Assembly (NCBI GenBank): GCA_015058575.1
Contig: SVBZ01000041.1
Location: 1-64,000 of the forward strand
Reading direction: 5' to 3'
From: Pseudoselenomonas ruminantium
GTDB taxonomy: Bacteria; Bacillota; Negativicutes; Selenomonadales; Selenomonadaceae
DNA length: 64,000 nt
In this document: positions 42,650-50,917 of the stretch, one piece after another
Layout: every line of letters begins with the position of its first letter
How positions within the stretch are numbered: the stretch's first letter is position 1
Notes under the pieces: model-generated
What the model was told of the DNA's origin: nothing
The model's database searches: none
What the model saw: the letters and a program-made list of their open reading frames with translations, nothing else
Made by a program: the position numbers and the translations under genes

Positions 42650-43585
42650 ATGCCAATAAAGATACCGAATGCGCTACCTGCAGCGCATATTCTCGAGAGC
42701 GAGAACTTGTTTGTCATGGATGCGGACCGGGCTTATAGCCAGGACATCCGTCCGCTGAAGATACTGATTTTGAATCTGATGCCGATTAAATACATCACGG
42801 AGACCCAGCTGCTGCGCTTGCTGGGCAATTCTCCCTTGCAGGTAGAGGTGGATTTCATCTACACGGAAACTTATGTACCCAGCCATACGCCTAGCGATTA
42901 TCTCGCGCAGTTCTATGGCACATTTGATGAAGTGCGCCACAAAAAATACGATGGTATGATCATCACTGGGGCTCCTGTCGAGAATATGGAGTTTGAGGAG
43001 GTAGCCTACTGGGATGAGGTGGCCGAGATCATGGAGTGGAGCAAGACGCATGTCTACTCGACTTTTCATATCTGCTGGGGCGCGCAGGCGGGATTGTACT
43101 ATCATTACGGCATCCCGAAGTATCCGGTGCCAGAAAAGATTTTCGGTGTCTTCAAGCATCATACCTGTGTGGCGCATGAACGGCTTCTGCGTGGCTTTGA
43201 TGATGAGTTCTATGTACCGCATTCGCGTCATACAGAGGAACATAAGGAAGATATCCTGAAGGTGCCTGAGCTTACGATCCTGGCAGAATCGGATGAGGAA
43301 GCTGGCCCGTATATCATCGCGAACCTGGCCAAGCGCCAATTCTTTATCACGGGACATGCTGAGTATGATCCGACGACGCTCAAGCAGGAATATGACCGCG
43401 ACCTCAAGGCGGGCATGAATCCCAATATCCCGTCGAATTACTATCCTGACGATGATCCCTCACGTCCGCCGATTGTCCGTTGGCGCAGTGTAGCTCATCT
43501 GCTGTTTGCCAATTGGCTCAATTATTACGTCTATCAGGAGACGCCTTATGAGCTGGATGAGCTCTACAAGGAGATGGACGACTGA
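42650..43585 (+). CDS. metA: Homoserine O-acyltransferase (MetA family, acetyl-CoA type predicted)
   Basis: A 311-residue MetA that acylates L-homoserine, the first committed step of methionine synthesis. The catalytic Cys142 is in [10 protein letters not shown], and the later His-x-Glu pair is in TGHAEYD. Residue 111, in GAPVENMEF, is glutamate. In this family Glu111 goes with acetyl-CoA and Gly111 with succinyl-CoA, so the product is predicted to be O-acetylhomoserine despite the usual succinyltransferase name. The frame starts at ATG 42650 behind GAAGGAAG. A TATAAT at 42582-42587 is a likely -10. No SAM riboswitch is recognisable in the short leader. Confidence 0.94.
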   Translation: MPIKIPNALPAAHILESENLFVMDADRAYSQDIRPLKILILNLMPIKYITETQLLRLLGNSPLQVEVDFIYTETYVPSHTPSDYLAQFYGTFDEVRHKKYDGMIITGAPVENMEFEEVAYWDEVAEIMEWSKTHVYSTFHICWGAQAGLYYHYGIPKYPVPEKIFGVFKHHTCVAHERLLRGFDDEFYVPHSRHTEEHKEDILKVPELTILAESDEEAGPYIIANLAKRQFFITGHAEYDPTTLKQEYDRDLKAGMNPNIPSNYYPDDDPSRPPIVRWRSVAHLLFANWLNYYVYQETPYELDELYKEMDD

Positions 43586-43660
43586 GTTCATTGTGTTTTC
43601 AGTTGATGATGCTATACTTACTGACATTTGAATGAATCAATTGCTAAAGGGGAAGATTAC

Positions 43661-44299
43661 ATGAAGATGCGATGGGGCGCGGGGCTGATAGCGGCAGCAT
43701 TATTGTTTGCAGCAGCTCCGCAAGCAGACGCAGAGGAAGCGATTTCAGAGGATATCTATCAGTGGGTGCAGTCAACGGCCCGTCAAAATTATTATTTCAA
43801 TAAGCAGCATATTTATTTCGGCAAGGATGAGAAGGGAAATATCAATCTCGATATCCTGACAGTGCCGGTGCTCAAGACGTATGATTCCATCCAAATCCAG
43901 GATGTCGTATCCAAGCGTCGCTGGAAGGGACAGTCGACGGCAGGCTACGGCGATTTGGCCGGGTGTGCGGAGTATTTGCTGTTCCACGTCAAGGAGCAGA
44001 CCGTGGATATCGTAAAGCACGAAGACCTCGATAGTGATTGGGGAACGCTGGGCACGACGGCTGTGAAGCGTACGGTCAAGATAGCTGACCTGTCGGAAAA
44101 GGATGTCGATGCGAAATTCTATCATGCCATCCTCAAATATGCGGAGCATCATGGTCCTGAGATTGCCGCGCGCACAGAAAAGGAAAAAGGGGCCAAGCTG
44201 ACCAAAGAAGCGCAGAAGCAGCTCGAAAAGGGGCTGCAGACGGATACGGATGGCAAGGATGCCAAGAAGAACAAGAACGAGCAGAAAAAACGCAAATAA
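43661..44299 (+). CDS. Exported protein of unknown function with lysine-rich tail
   Basis: A 212-residue protein. A signal peptide (MKMRWGAGLIAAALLFAAA, cleavage near ADAEE) is followed by a beta-rich domain with SEDIYQWVQSTARQNYYFN, WGTLGTTAVKRTVKI and a helix. The C-terminal 45 residues are charged and Lys/Glu/Gln-rich, ending KKNKNEQKKRK. The W-Y-F rich start of the mature part resembles other small Negativicutes exported proteins. AAAGGGGAAG precedes ATG 43661; a TTG at 43628 is in frame but unsupported. It is close to the ROK gene downstream. Confidence 0.7.
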   Translation: MKMRWGAGLIAAALLFAAAPQADAEEAISEDIYQWVQSTARQNYYFNKQHIYFGKDEKGNINLDILTVPVLKTYDSIQIQDVVSKRRWKGQSTAGYGDLAGCAEYLLFHVKEQTVDIVKHEDLDSDWGTLGTTAVKRTVKIADLSEKDVDAKFYHAILKYAEHHGPEIAARTEKEKGAKLTKEAQKQLEKGLQTDTDGKDAKKNKNEQKKRK

Positions 44300-44314
44300 A
44301 GTGTGGCGTATAGC

Positions 44315-45214
44315 ATGAAAAAATATGTAGCAATAGATATCGGCGGTACGGCCATCAAATATGGCTTGACCGATAGGCAAGGCAATTTCACGGTCAAGAA
44401 GAACCGGCCGACGCTGGCCAGGGAAGAAGGCGGTGCGGGTATCGTCCGCAAGGTGGTGGATATTGTCCGCCAGTATCAGGCTGAGATGCCAATCGCAGGC
44501 GTGGCCATCGATACAGCAGGTATCGTGAATCCTGTGACAGGCGAAATCGTCTTTGCCGGTGAGAACAGTTTCCCGGGATATAGCGGTATGCCGCTGGGCA
44601 AGCTGGTGCACGAGGCATGCGGCATACCGTGCGTGGTCGAGAATGATGTCAATGCAGCCGCATTGGGAGAATATTGGCAAGGTGCTGCCAAGGGCGCGGA
44701 ATCAGCCTTTATGATGACGGTCGGTACGGGAATTGGCGGCTGTTTTATCCTTGATGGTAAGGCATGGCATGGTGCGGGCTTCAGTGCTGGCGAGGCTGGT
44801 TTTATGCGTCTGCACGGTGAGCCACGTATTTTTGAGGAAGTGGCTTCCGCGCGGGCGATGCTCGTAGAGGCTGCGGCATCGCACAATGTTTCGCCGGCTG
44901 AGCTTACGGGGGAGCAGGTATTTACCTGGGCTTTTGCTGGGGATGCCGATGCGGTGGTGGCTATCGAGCATATGGTGGATAATCTTGCAGAGGGCATAGC
45001 AAATATCTACTGTTTGCTGAATCCGGAGGTTTTTGTACTTGGTGGTGGCATCATGGCGCAGCAGGATTATCTGCGTCCACGCATTGAGCAGCGGCTGGAA
45101 ACATTGCTAGTTCCAGCCATGCGTACGGCGACCCGGCTGGAGTTTGCCCGGTTGGGCAATGATGCGGGAATGGTGGGGGCGTTATACTCTTTGTTGACCT
45201 CGCAAACTATTTAA
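44315..45214 (+). CDS. ROK-family sugar kinase
   Basis: A 299-residue ROK protein without a DNA-binding domain, hence a kinase rather than a repressor. The phosphate-binding loop DIGGTAIKYGL is at residues 7-17 and the second segment is VENDVNAAALGEYW, with catalytic Asp in END. The sugar-site GAGFSAGEAGFM is present, but the CxCGxxGC zinc motif of many ROK glucokinases is missing, as in beta-glucoside kinases of the BglK type. It likely phosphorylates a hexose or glucoside with ATP. I start at ATG 44315; GTG 44303 is possible, and neither has a good ribosome site, consistent with coupling to the gene 15 bases upstream. Confidence 0.85.
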   Translation: MKKYVAIDIGGTAIKYGLTDRQGNFTVKKNRPTLAREEGGAGIVRKVVDIVRQYQAEMPIAGVAIDTAGIVNPVTGEIVFAGENSFPGYSGMPLGKLVHEACGIPCVVENDVNAAALGEYWQGAAKGAESAFMMTVGTGIGGCFILDGKAWHGAGFSAGEAGFMRLHGEPRIFEEVASARAMLVEAAASHNVSPAELTGEQVFTWAFAGDADAVVAIEHMVDNLAEGIANIYCLLNPEVFVLGGGIMAQQDYLRPRIEQRLETLLVPAMRTATRLEFARLGNDAGMVGALYSLLTSQTI

Positions 45215-45326
45215 TCAAATTTAAACCCTGTTTCAAGAGGATTTTAAGAGAATTTGTTTAATATACAATTAGGTAAAAGAACTGTATCTTAGATAAATGT
45301 CTTTGCAAAGAAATGAGGGGAAGAAA

Positions 45327-46274
45327 ATGATGAGAGTATCAAAACTCATGGCAACAGTTGTTGCCATGACCGCCATCCTGGTATTGTCCATGACGACGGT
45401 TTTTGCGGCAGCGAATGACCATGTGGATTGGGATAACAGTGTTATCCGCGCGACGGGTGGCGGTGTAGCACCATCGCGGGCACGTACGCAGGCCCAGGCG
45501 CGCATGATGGCGCGCCGGGCGGCTATTGTCGACGCCTACCGTCAGTTGGCTGAGTATGTTGGTGGTGTTAACATTGACTCAGAGACAACGGTGGAGATGG
45601 CCGAAGTGACGAGTGATGTCATCCGCACGAAAGTCAATGCCACGATTCGTGGAGCCCGGATTGTCAGCGAAGGTGTGACGAGTGATGGTGGCTACGAAGT
45701 CACGATGGAAGTGCCGATGTTCGGCGTATCTTCGTCGCTGGCAAGTGCTGTCATGGAACGTCCGGCAGCCGTGGAGACATTCCCTGAACCGGTGCCATCG
45801 GTAACGCCATCGGTTCCATCGTCAGTCCATATCGATATCAACATGGGATCGGGAACGACGACGCCTGGCACGAATACGGGAACGACCGGTTCAGCAGCAT
45901 CGTCGAAGGGTTCATCGGCAGCGCCTGCACCATCTGGCCGTGCAATCGGTGGCTATACAGGACTTATCGTTGACTGCCGCGGCCTGGGCCTCAAGCCTGT
46001 CATGAGCCCTGTAATCAAAAATGAGAGCGGGCAGCCGATTTATGGCTATAAGAATCTCGATTATGACAAAGTCATCGCCAATGGCATGGTCGGCTATACG
46101 ACGGATATGAACCGTGCGGCCCGTGCCGGCAGCAACCCGCTTGTCGTCAAGGCAGTGTCCCTTGATAACCATAACGGCAATCCTGTCCTTTCGACGGCAG
46201 ATGCCAATCGCGTGTTGATCGAGAATGGAGCAACCCATTTCCTTGATGCGACGAATGTCGTATTCTTGCGGTAA
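45327..46274 (+). CDS. Exported LPP20-like envelope protein
   Basis: A 315-residue protein. A signal peptide (hydrophobic core VVAMTAILVLSMTTVFAAA) is followed by an LPP20/FlgP-like domain: RAQAQARMMARRAAIVDAYRQLAEYVGGVNI and IRGARIVSEGVTSDGGYEVT, typical of that family. A Ser/Thr/Pro-rich linker (about 165-215) leads to a second ~95-residue domain with GLIVDCRGLGLKPVMSP. No lipobox Cys is visible. Some LPP20-type proteins belong to flagellar or outer-membrane structures, but the role here is unknown. GAGGGG lies 6 bases before ATG 45327. Confidence 0.75.
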   Translation: MMRVSKLMATVVAMTAILVLSMTTVFAAANDHVDWDNSVIRATGGGVAPSRARTQAQARMMARRAAIVDAYRQLAEYVGGVNIDSETTVEMAEVTSDVIRTKVNATIRGARIVSEGVTSDGGYEVTMEVPMFGVSSSLASAVMERPAAVETFPEPVPSVTPSVPSSVHIDINMGSGTTTPGTNTGTTGSAASSKGSSAAPAPSGRAIGGYTGLIVDCRGLGLKPVMSPVIKNESGQPIYGYKNLDYDKVIANGMVGYTTDMNRAARAGSNPLVVKAVSLDNHNGNPVLSTADANRVLIENGATHFLDATNVVFLR

Positions 46275-46283
46275 AATGAATAA

Positions 46284-46320
46284 CAAAAACCGGCTGGTCA
46301 GAATGGCCAGCCGGTTTTTG
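46284..46320. terminator. Bidirectional terminator
   Basis: Stem AAAAACCGGCTGG / CCAGCCGGTTTTT around TCAGAATGG, with A- and T-tracts, shared by the convergent LPP20-like and TauE-type genes. Confidence 0.85.
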
Positions 46321-46326
46321 TTGTTG

Positions 46327-47097
46327 TCAATGGAAAAGAATCATAGTAATGCCGCCGATAGTTGGCAGGGCGACGATGGCGGCTTTGAGGAGGGGGAGTG
46401 GTGCAAGGTGTGTGCCTTTGGCGCCGAACCAGGCACCAAGCATCAGACCCGCTAGTGTCTGGATGAAAATCATGAAGTCGAGGCGGTCGTTGAACAGGTA
46501 GCCAAGTCCGCCGGCGGCGGAAATCGGCAGGATAATCATCATACAGGTGCCGATGGTCTGCAATAGGGGAACGCCGAAGATGACCATGAGCGCCAGCTGG
46601 ATATAGGCTGCGGCGCCGATGCCGAAGGCACCGGAGAGAAAACCGGTGATGGCGCCGGTGATAAGGCCATAAATCCATAGCTTGCGTCCGGCAAGGAGCT
46701 CTTTGCGCATCGGCGTATGGGCAGCGAGCCATTTATCATGGTAGAGTTTGATATAGAGGATAATGGCACTCGAAAATAACATGAGACCTGTGATCGTACT
46801 GAGGAAATCTGCAGGCATTAGATTGGAGACATTGGCACCAGTAAATGCTCCGCTGATGCCGCCAAGACCGATAATGGCACCGGTCTTGACAAGGACTTCT
46901 TTCTGCCGAAAGTGGCTGATGGTACCCGAGAGCATCGTGAAGACCATCGAGGCCAGCGCGACGGCCAATGCCGTATGGATGGGGACATGAAAGCCGACGG
47001 TCAGCAGTGTGATGGTAACGCCGGCGCCGCCAGCGCCGACGAAACCGATGACAACACCGAGCAGCAGCATGGAAAAAAATAACATGGATAGAGTCAC
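46327..47097 (-). CDS. TauE/SafE-family anion exporter (UPF0721)
   Basis: A 256-residue membrane protein of the TauE/SafE family with about eight hydrophobic helices. The two internally repeated signatures are GFVGAGGAGVT near the N-terminus and GFLSGAFGIGAA near residue 160. Characterised members export sulfite or sulfoacetate; a sulfur oxyanion or organosulfonate is plausible here. The likely start is GTG 47097, 7 bases after AGGA on the minus strand; ATG 47085 is in frame but has no site. Confidence 0.85.
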   Translation of the reverse strand: MTLSMLFFSMLLLGVVIGFVGAGGAGVTITLLTVGFHVPIHTALAVALASMVFTMLSGTISHFRQKEVLVKTGAIIGLGGISGAFTGANVSNLMPADFLSTITGLMLFSSAIILYIKLYHDKWLAAHTPMRKELLAGRKLWIYGLITGAITGFLSGAFGIGAAAYIQLALMVIFGVPLLQTIGTCMMIILPISAAGGLGYLFNDRLDFMIFIQTLAGLMLGAWFGAKGTHLAPLPLLKAAIVALPTIGGITMILFH

Positions 47098-47180
47098 AGC
47101 CTTTCCTAGGGTCAGTATTATATTTCATTATAAGAGCTCATGGGGGAATGTCAAATCTTTGCGTGGCTGTTATAGGTAAC

Positions 47181-47209
47181 AAAAAAGCCAGGATATAAAT
47201 CCTGGCTTG
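47181..47209 (-). terminator. Terminator of the gltX-tRNA-Glu transcript
   Basis: Perfect 10-bp stem AAGCCAGGAT / ATCCTGGCTT with an ATAA loop; on the minus strand it is followed by TTTTTTG. It lies 9 bases after the last tRNA-Glu. Confidence 0.88.
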
Positions 47210-47217
47210 TAAACTCC

Positions 47218-47292
47218 TGGTGACACCTATGGGATTCGAACCCATGAACCCGGCGTGAGAGGCCGGTGTCTTAACCACTTGACGAAGGTGCC
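47218..47292 (-). tRNA. tRNA-Glu (anticodon CTC), third in the transcript
   Basis: 75-base cloverleaf with CCA encoded, acceptor GGCACCT / AGGTGTC and anticodon CTC in loop CTCTCAC with stem GCCGG. Identical to the copy at 47378-47452. Confidence 0.94.
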
Positions 47293-47296
47293 GATT

Positions 47297-47371
47297 TGGT
47301 GACGCCTATGGGATTCGAACCCATGAACCCGGCGTGAGAGGCCGGTGTCTTAACCACTTGACGAAGGCGCC
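47297..47371 (-). tRNA. tRNA-Glu (anticodon CTC), second in the transcript
   Basis: Same as its neighbours except for one acceptor base pair, G-C in place of A-T (GGCGCCT / AGGCGTC). The two changes compensate, so the stem stays paired. Confidence 0.94.
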
Positions 47372-47377
47372 GATATT

Positions 47378-47452
47378 TGGTGACACCTATGGGATTCGAA
47401 CCCATGAACCCGGCGTGAGAGGCCGGTGTCTTAACCACTTGACGAAGGTGCC
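47378..47452 (-). tRNA. tRNA-Glu (anticodon CTC), first in the transcript
   Basis: 75-base cloverleaf, anticodon CTC, CCA encoded. It lies 24 bases after the gltX stop with no terminator between, so it is probably processed from the gltX transcript. Confidence 0.94.
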
Positions 47453-47476
47453 ACGTAACTGACTTGATTTATTATA

Positions 47477-48937
47477 TTACATGTTTTGCAAATTGGCAAG
47501 ACTTTTTTTCAATCTTTCCAAAGAAATTTTCTTACCCAGCAAAGCGAGCAGCTCGGTAGCACCACCTGGCGTTACTTTCTGGCCAGCGACAGCGATGCGC
47601 AGTACCCACATGACAAGGCCTTTCTTGAGTTCTTTTTCCTCGATGAAGGCTTCGAGTTTTGCATAGAGATTATCGTTGTTCCAGTCTGCTTCGTCGACGT
47701 TTTCGATAAGTTCGATGAGCGTCGGCAGCAGTTCGCTGGCTTTTTCAACCGTTACTTTGTTGCGTTTGTTGACATAGAGCTCAGCATCAAAGGCCGGCAT
47801 GTCAATGAGAAAGCTGATCTCGCCAGCAATCTCACCAAAGCGTGTGAGACGCGTCTTGAGGAGTGCTGCAAGGCTGTCCCAGTTTGCTTCAAGATTTTCC
47901 GGCAGATCGCCAGCAAATTTGCGGGCCATTTCAGCAAAGGTTTTATCATCCATGGCCTTGAAGTATTCGCCATTTATCCAGCCAAGCTTATCGTAGTCAA
48001 AGACTGCCGGGGATTTGGAGAGGCCATCGAGGTTGAAGTGTTCGATGAGTTCAGCCATCGAGAAGATTTCCTGGTTGGTCGTCTTCGGGTTCCAGCCGAG
48101 CAGGGCAACGTAGTTGACGATGGCTTCTGGCAGGTAGCCCATATTGACGAGGTCATCGAAGGAAGTAGCACCATGGCGTTTTGAGAGTTTGGAGACGGAG
48201 CCGTCTTCGTTCTTGCCCATGACTGGTGCAAGGTGGATGAACGTCGGGACTTCCCAACCGTAAGCCTGGTAGAGCAGGTTATATTTCGGCGTGGACGTGA
48301 TGAACTCAGCGCCGCGCATGATGTGCGTGATGCCCATCAGATGGTCATCGATGACGTTCGCGAAATTGTACGTTGGCATGCCATCGCGCTTGAGGAGGAC
48401 CTGATCTTCAAGCTCCTCGTTCGGAATCGTGATGTTGCCATGCAGTACGTCGAAGAAGGTCGTCTCGCCGGAAAGCGGCATTTTCTGACGGATGACATAG
48501 GGATCGCCGTTTTTGAGATGCTCGTCGATGACTTCCTGCGGCAAGTCGCGGCAGGTGCGGTCATAGCCGCCAAATTGGCCGGCAGAGTGATCTTCGTTCG
48601 GATCGCAGAAGCAGTAGTAGGCGTGGCCGCTCTTGACGAGCTCTTCGGCATACTTCTTGTAGATGTCCATGCGTTCGCTCTGGATGTAGGGGCCGCAGTT
48701 GCCGCCGATGTCCGGGCCTTCGTCCGGGACAATCTTGGCGAGTTCGAGCGTGCGGTTGATGAAGTCGACAGCATCGGCAACGTAGCGCGTGCGGTCGGTG
48801 TCCTCGATGCGTAGGATGAAGTCACCTTTCTGTGCTTTGGCATAGAGGTAGCCATAAAGCGCAGTGCGCAGGTTGCCGATGTGCATGTAACCCGTCGGGC
48901 TCGGGGCGAAACGGGTGCGGACTCTCTGTTCAGTCAA
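47477..48937 (-). CDS. gltX: Glutamyl-tRNA synthetase
   Basis: A 486-residue class I synthetase that charges tRNA-Glu. The HIGH motif is in PSPTGYMHIGNLRTAL (13-28) and the KMSKS-type motif is SKLSKRHG near 253. A zinc-site-like CFCDPNEDH segment is present. The start is TTG 48937: on the minus strand AGGAGG (48946-48951) lies 8 bases upstream, and the reading MTEQRVRTRFAPSPTGYMHIG fits the family; there is no better ATG. The three tRNA-Glu genes lie directly downstream on the same strand. No glutaminyl-tRNA synthetase is near, so the usual GatCAB route for Gln-tRNA is expected. Confidence 0.96.
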   Translation of the reverse strand: MTEQRVRTRFAPSPTGYMHIGNLRTALYGYLYAKAQKGDFILRIEDTDRTRYVADAVDFINRTLELAKIVPDEGPDIGGNCGPYIQSERMDIYKKYAEELVKSGHAYYCFCDPNEDHSAGQFGGYDRTCRDLPQEVIDEHLKNGDPYVIRQKMPLSGETTFFDVLHGNITIPNEELEDQVLLKRDGMPTYNFANVIDDHLMGITHIMRGAEFITSTPKYNLLYQAYGWEVPTFIHLAPVMGKNEDGSVSKLSKRHGATSFDDLVNMGYLPEAIVNYVALLGWNPKTTNQEIFSMAELIEHFNLDGLSKSPAVFDYDKLGWINGEYFKAMDDKTFAEMARKFAGDLPENLEANWDSLAALLKTRLTRFGEIAGEISFLIDMPAFDAELYVNKRNKVTVEKASELLPTLIELIENVDEADWNNDNLYAKLEAFIEEKELKKGLVMWVLRIAVAGQKVTPGGATELLALLGKKISLERLKKSLANLQNM

Positions 48938-49021
48938 TGTTATTTCCTCCTATTTATACAATCCTGTATTTCGTCTAAATTTCTTCTATGAGTATACTAC
49001 AAACCCGTAAGACGGGCAAAC

Positions 49022-49055
49022 AAAAACCTTCTCCGTGGCATTGCCACGGAGAAGG
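49022..49055 (-). terminator. Terminator of dhaL
   Basis: Perfect 13-bp stem CCTTCTCCGTGGC / GCCACGGAGAAGG with a 3-base loop; TTTTTG follows on the minus strand, 12 bases past the dhaL stop. Confidence 0.88.
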
Positions 49056-49066
49056 CTGGGGCATGC

Positions 49067-49690
49067 TTAGTTTTTCAGGAACTGGTACAAAGCACGGTAC
49101 ATAATCATGGAGCTTACCGCACCAGGGTCTTCAAAGCCGATACTGCGCTCGCCAACCAGGCTGGCACGGCCTTTGCGGGCAGCGATGGTCTTAGTGTAGT
49201 TGACACCTTCGCCAGCAGCTTTTGATGCCTCCTGCAGTACCTCAAACAGCGTCTTGCCCTGGGCGTTCTCGGGCAGGAAGCATTCATGGATGGGAATCAG
49301 TGTATCGAGCATGGTCTTGTCGCCCTTTTCAGCCCGGCCACGTTTCTGGATGGCTTCGATGGCGGCACGCAGAAGTTTTTCCATACTGACGACATTCATA
49401 TGCGTGTCATTGTCACAAGCTTCGCCGGCCTTGACAAAACCTGCGCCGTAGAGAGGGCCGGCCGCGCCGCCGACATTATGGATCAGTGCCTTGCCGATGG
49501 CTTTGAGAACCGGGCCGGGTTTTGAGGTATCATCCATTTCGTCGACAACTTCCTGAGCGGCGCGGAAACCGCGGGCCATGTTCAGGCCGTGATCGCCATC
49601 GCCGGTTTTGGCATCGAGGTTTGTGAGATAATCCTTCTGGGCGATGATAGCAGCGGCAACGGCATCCAATGCATCTTTGATTCTGGTCAT
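49067..49690 (-). CDS. dhaL: Dihydroxyacetone kinase, ADP-binding subunit (DhaL)
   Basis: A 207-residue DhaL subunit, the ADP/ATP-binding half of PTS-dependent dihydroxyacetone kinase. The nucleotide/Mg2+ motif is KTGDGDHGLNMARG (about 29-42) and the glycine-rich loop is NVGGAAGPLYG. The C-terminal RKGRASLVGERSIGFEDPGA is a typical DhaL end. DhaL normally works with the substrate-binding DhaK and the phosphate donor DhaM, neither of which is adjacent. It is therefore either a lone gene with partners elsewhere or part of another kinase. AAGGAG precedes the ATG at 49690. Confidence 0.93.
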   Translation of the reverse strand: MTRIKDALDAVAAAIIAQKDYLTNLDAKTGDGDHGLNMARGFRAAQEVVDEMDDTSKPGPVLKAIGKALIHNVGGAAGPLYGAGFVKAGEACDNDTHMNVVSMEKLLRAAIEAIQKRGRAEKGDKTMLDTLIPIHECFLPENAQGKTLFEVLQEASKAAGEGVNYTKTIAARKGRASLVGERSIGFEDPGAVSSMIMYRALYQFLKN

Positions 49691-49732
49691 TCGAAAACTC
49701 CTTTATTGTAATTGATTCATTTAAATAGTATG

Positions 49733-49759
49733 AATCTATTGCGTGGAGAACAATAGATT
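49733..49759. promoter_or_regulatory. Inverted repeat upstream of dhaL, possible LysR-type box
   Basis: Arms AATCTATTG (49733-49741) and CAATAGATT (49751-49759), perfect over 9 bp with a 9-base spacer. It contains a T-N11-A core as in LysR-type operators. The divergent LysR gene starts 250 bases away. It is 43 bases upstream of the dhaL start, so it may overlap its promoter. The rest of the 49691-50005 gap holds the LysR-gene promoter. Confidence 0.45.
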
Positions 49760-49906
49760 GTATTTGGTAAAATTTCCTCATAATATTATAGCATGCGATA
49801 GCTAAAGCACAAGTGTGAATTGACAGAAATATGGGATAAGAGTTACATCTTTACAGGACATCAAGGTGTAAACTCTGTCCGTACTATGAAATTTTGTTAA
49901 AATTAT

Positions 49907-49935
49907 TTGCCTATTTCAGAGGAGAAAAGTATAAT
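49907..49935 (+). promoter_or_regulatory. Promoter of the LysR gene
   Basis: -35 TTGCCT (49907-49912), 17-base spacer, -10 TATAAT (49930-49935). A reading frame starting at 49907 itself lacks a ribosome site and covers this promoter, supporting the later start at 50006. Confidence 0.65.
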
Positions 49936-50005
49936 AGAGTTAACCACAGTATACCTACTATACAAGATGAGTATACCAACAGGGAGAGCAAGAAAGAGGA
50001 TTGTT

Positions 50006-50917
50006 ATGGAAATCAAGGATATGAGGGCGTTTTATGCCATCGTTGAGGAGGGCAATATCAGTCATGCGGCGCAGCGGCTCGATATTGCTCAGCCGGCATT
50101 GTCGCGGCAGATGAAGCGGCTCGAAACGGCACTGGGGGTTCAGCTATTCGAGCGTGGCAGCCGCCGCATCCGTTTGACGGATGCGGGACGGGTCATGTAT
50201 TCGCGTGTGGAGCATATTCTCGGAATGGTTGATGGCACGGTGCGCGAAATCACGGAAATCGGGTCGGGCGTGGCAGGCTCTATCCGCATCGGCACGATTA
50301 CGTCGTCGGGGGCCATGCTGCTGCCGGAGCTAATCACGGAGTTCCATGCGCGGTATCCGAATGTCAATTATCAGATTTGGGAGGCCGAGGGGTCGCGTAT
50401 TCTGGAGCTTTTGGATAATCGTGTCATTGAAATCGGCGTGACGCGTACCCAGGTGGATTCCAAGGTTTATGAGTCGATTGTGCTGCCTAATGAGCCATTC
50501 GTGGTGATCATGAATAAGAACGATGAGATTGGCGAGGCCAGTGACCGTGTGCGCATGGAAGAGCTCAAGGATGCGCCGATTATCATTCCTTTGCGCTGGC
50601 AGTCGATTTTCGTGTCGAACTGCCGCAAACTCGGTTTTGAGCCCAAGGTGGTTTGCGTCAGCGACAGTATCGTGCAGGATCTCTTGCTGGCCAAGATGGA
50701 TATGGGGTATGCACTTGTACCGATTTCGTCAAAGAATCTGCTGACGGATGGCAATCTGATTTACAAGAAACTGGTTGAGCCGGAGATGAGTACGCATACG
50801 GTTGTAGCCTGGCTCAAGAATCGCACGTTGTCGTCATCGAGCGCGCATCTCATCGATTTGTTTCGGGAAATGTATCTGAGCGAGGGCTGTGAGGCCGTCG
50901 ATGGAGGCGAATGGTAA
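50006..50917 (+). CDS. LysR-family transcriptional regulator
   Basis: A 303-residue LysR protein. The N-terminal winged helix-turn-helix is clear (MEIKDMRAFYAIVEEGNISH, then LDIAQPALSRQMKRLE and FERGSRRIRLTDAG). The effector-binding domain begins near residue 90 (GSIRIGTITSSGAMLLPELI). GAGGA lies 5 bases before ATG 50006. The frame is open to 49907 but that covers a promoter. It overlaps nothing but abuts the thioesterase gene, whose ATG is the next base after the stop, so both are cotranscribed. The effector is unknown. Confidence 0.9.
   Translation: MEIKDMRAFYAIVEEGNISHAAQRLDIAQPALSRQMKRLETALGVQLFERGSRRIRLTDAGRVMYSRVEHILGMVDGTVREITEIGSGVAGSIRIGTITSSGAMLLPELITEFHARYPNVNYQIWEAEGSRILELLDNRVIEIGVTRTQVDSKVYESIVLPNEPFVVIMNKNDEIGEASDRVRMEELKDAPIIIPLRWQSIFVSNCRKLGFEPKVVCVSDSIVQDLLLAKMDMGYALVPISSKNLLTDGNLIYKKLVEPEMSTHTVVAWLKNRTLSSSSAHLIDLFREMYLSEGCEAVDGGEW

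Noticed and set aside
45312..45335. Flagellar operon at the LPP20-like gene
   Set aside because: LPP20-type proteins can be flagellar, but no flagellar gene is adjacent, so no such role is assigned.
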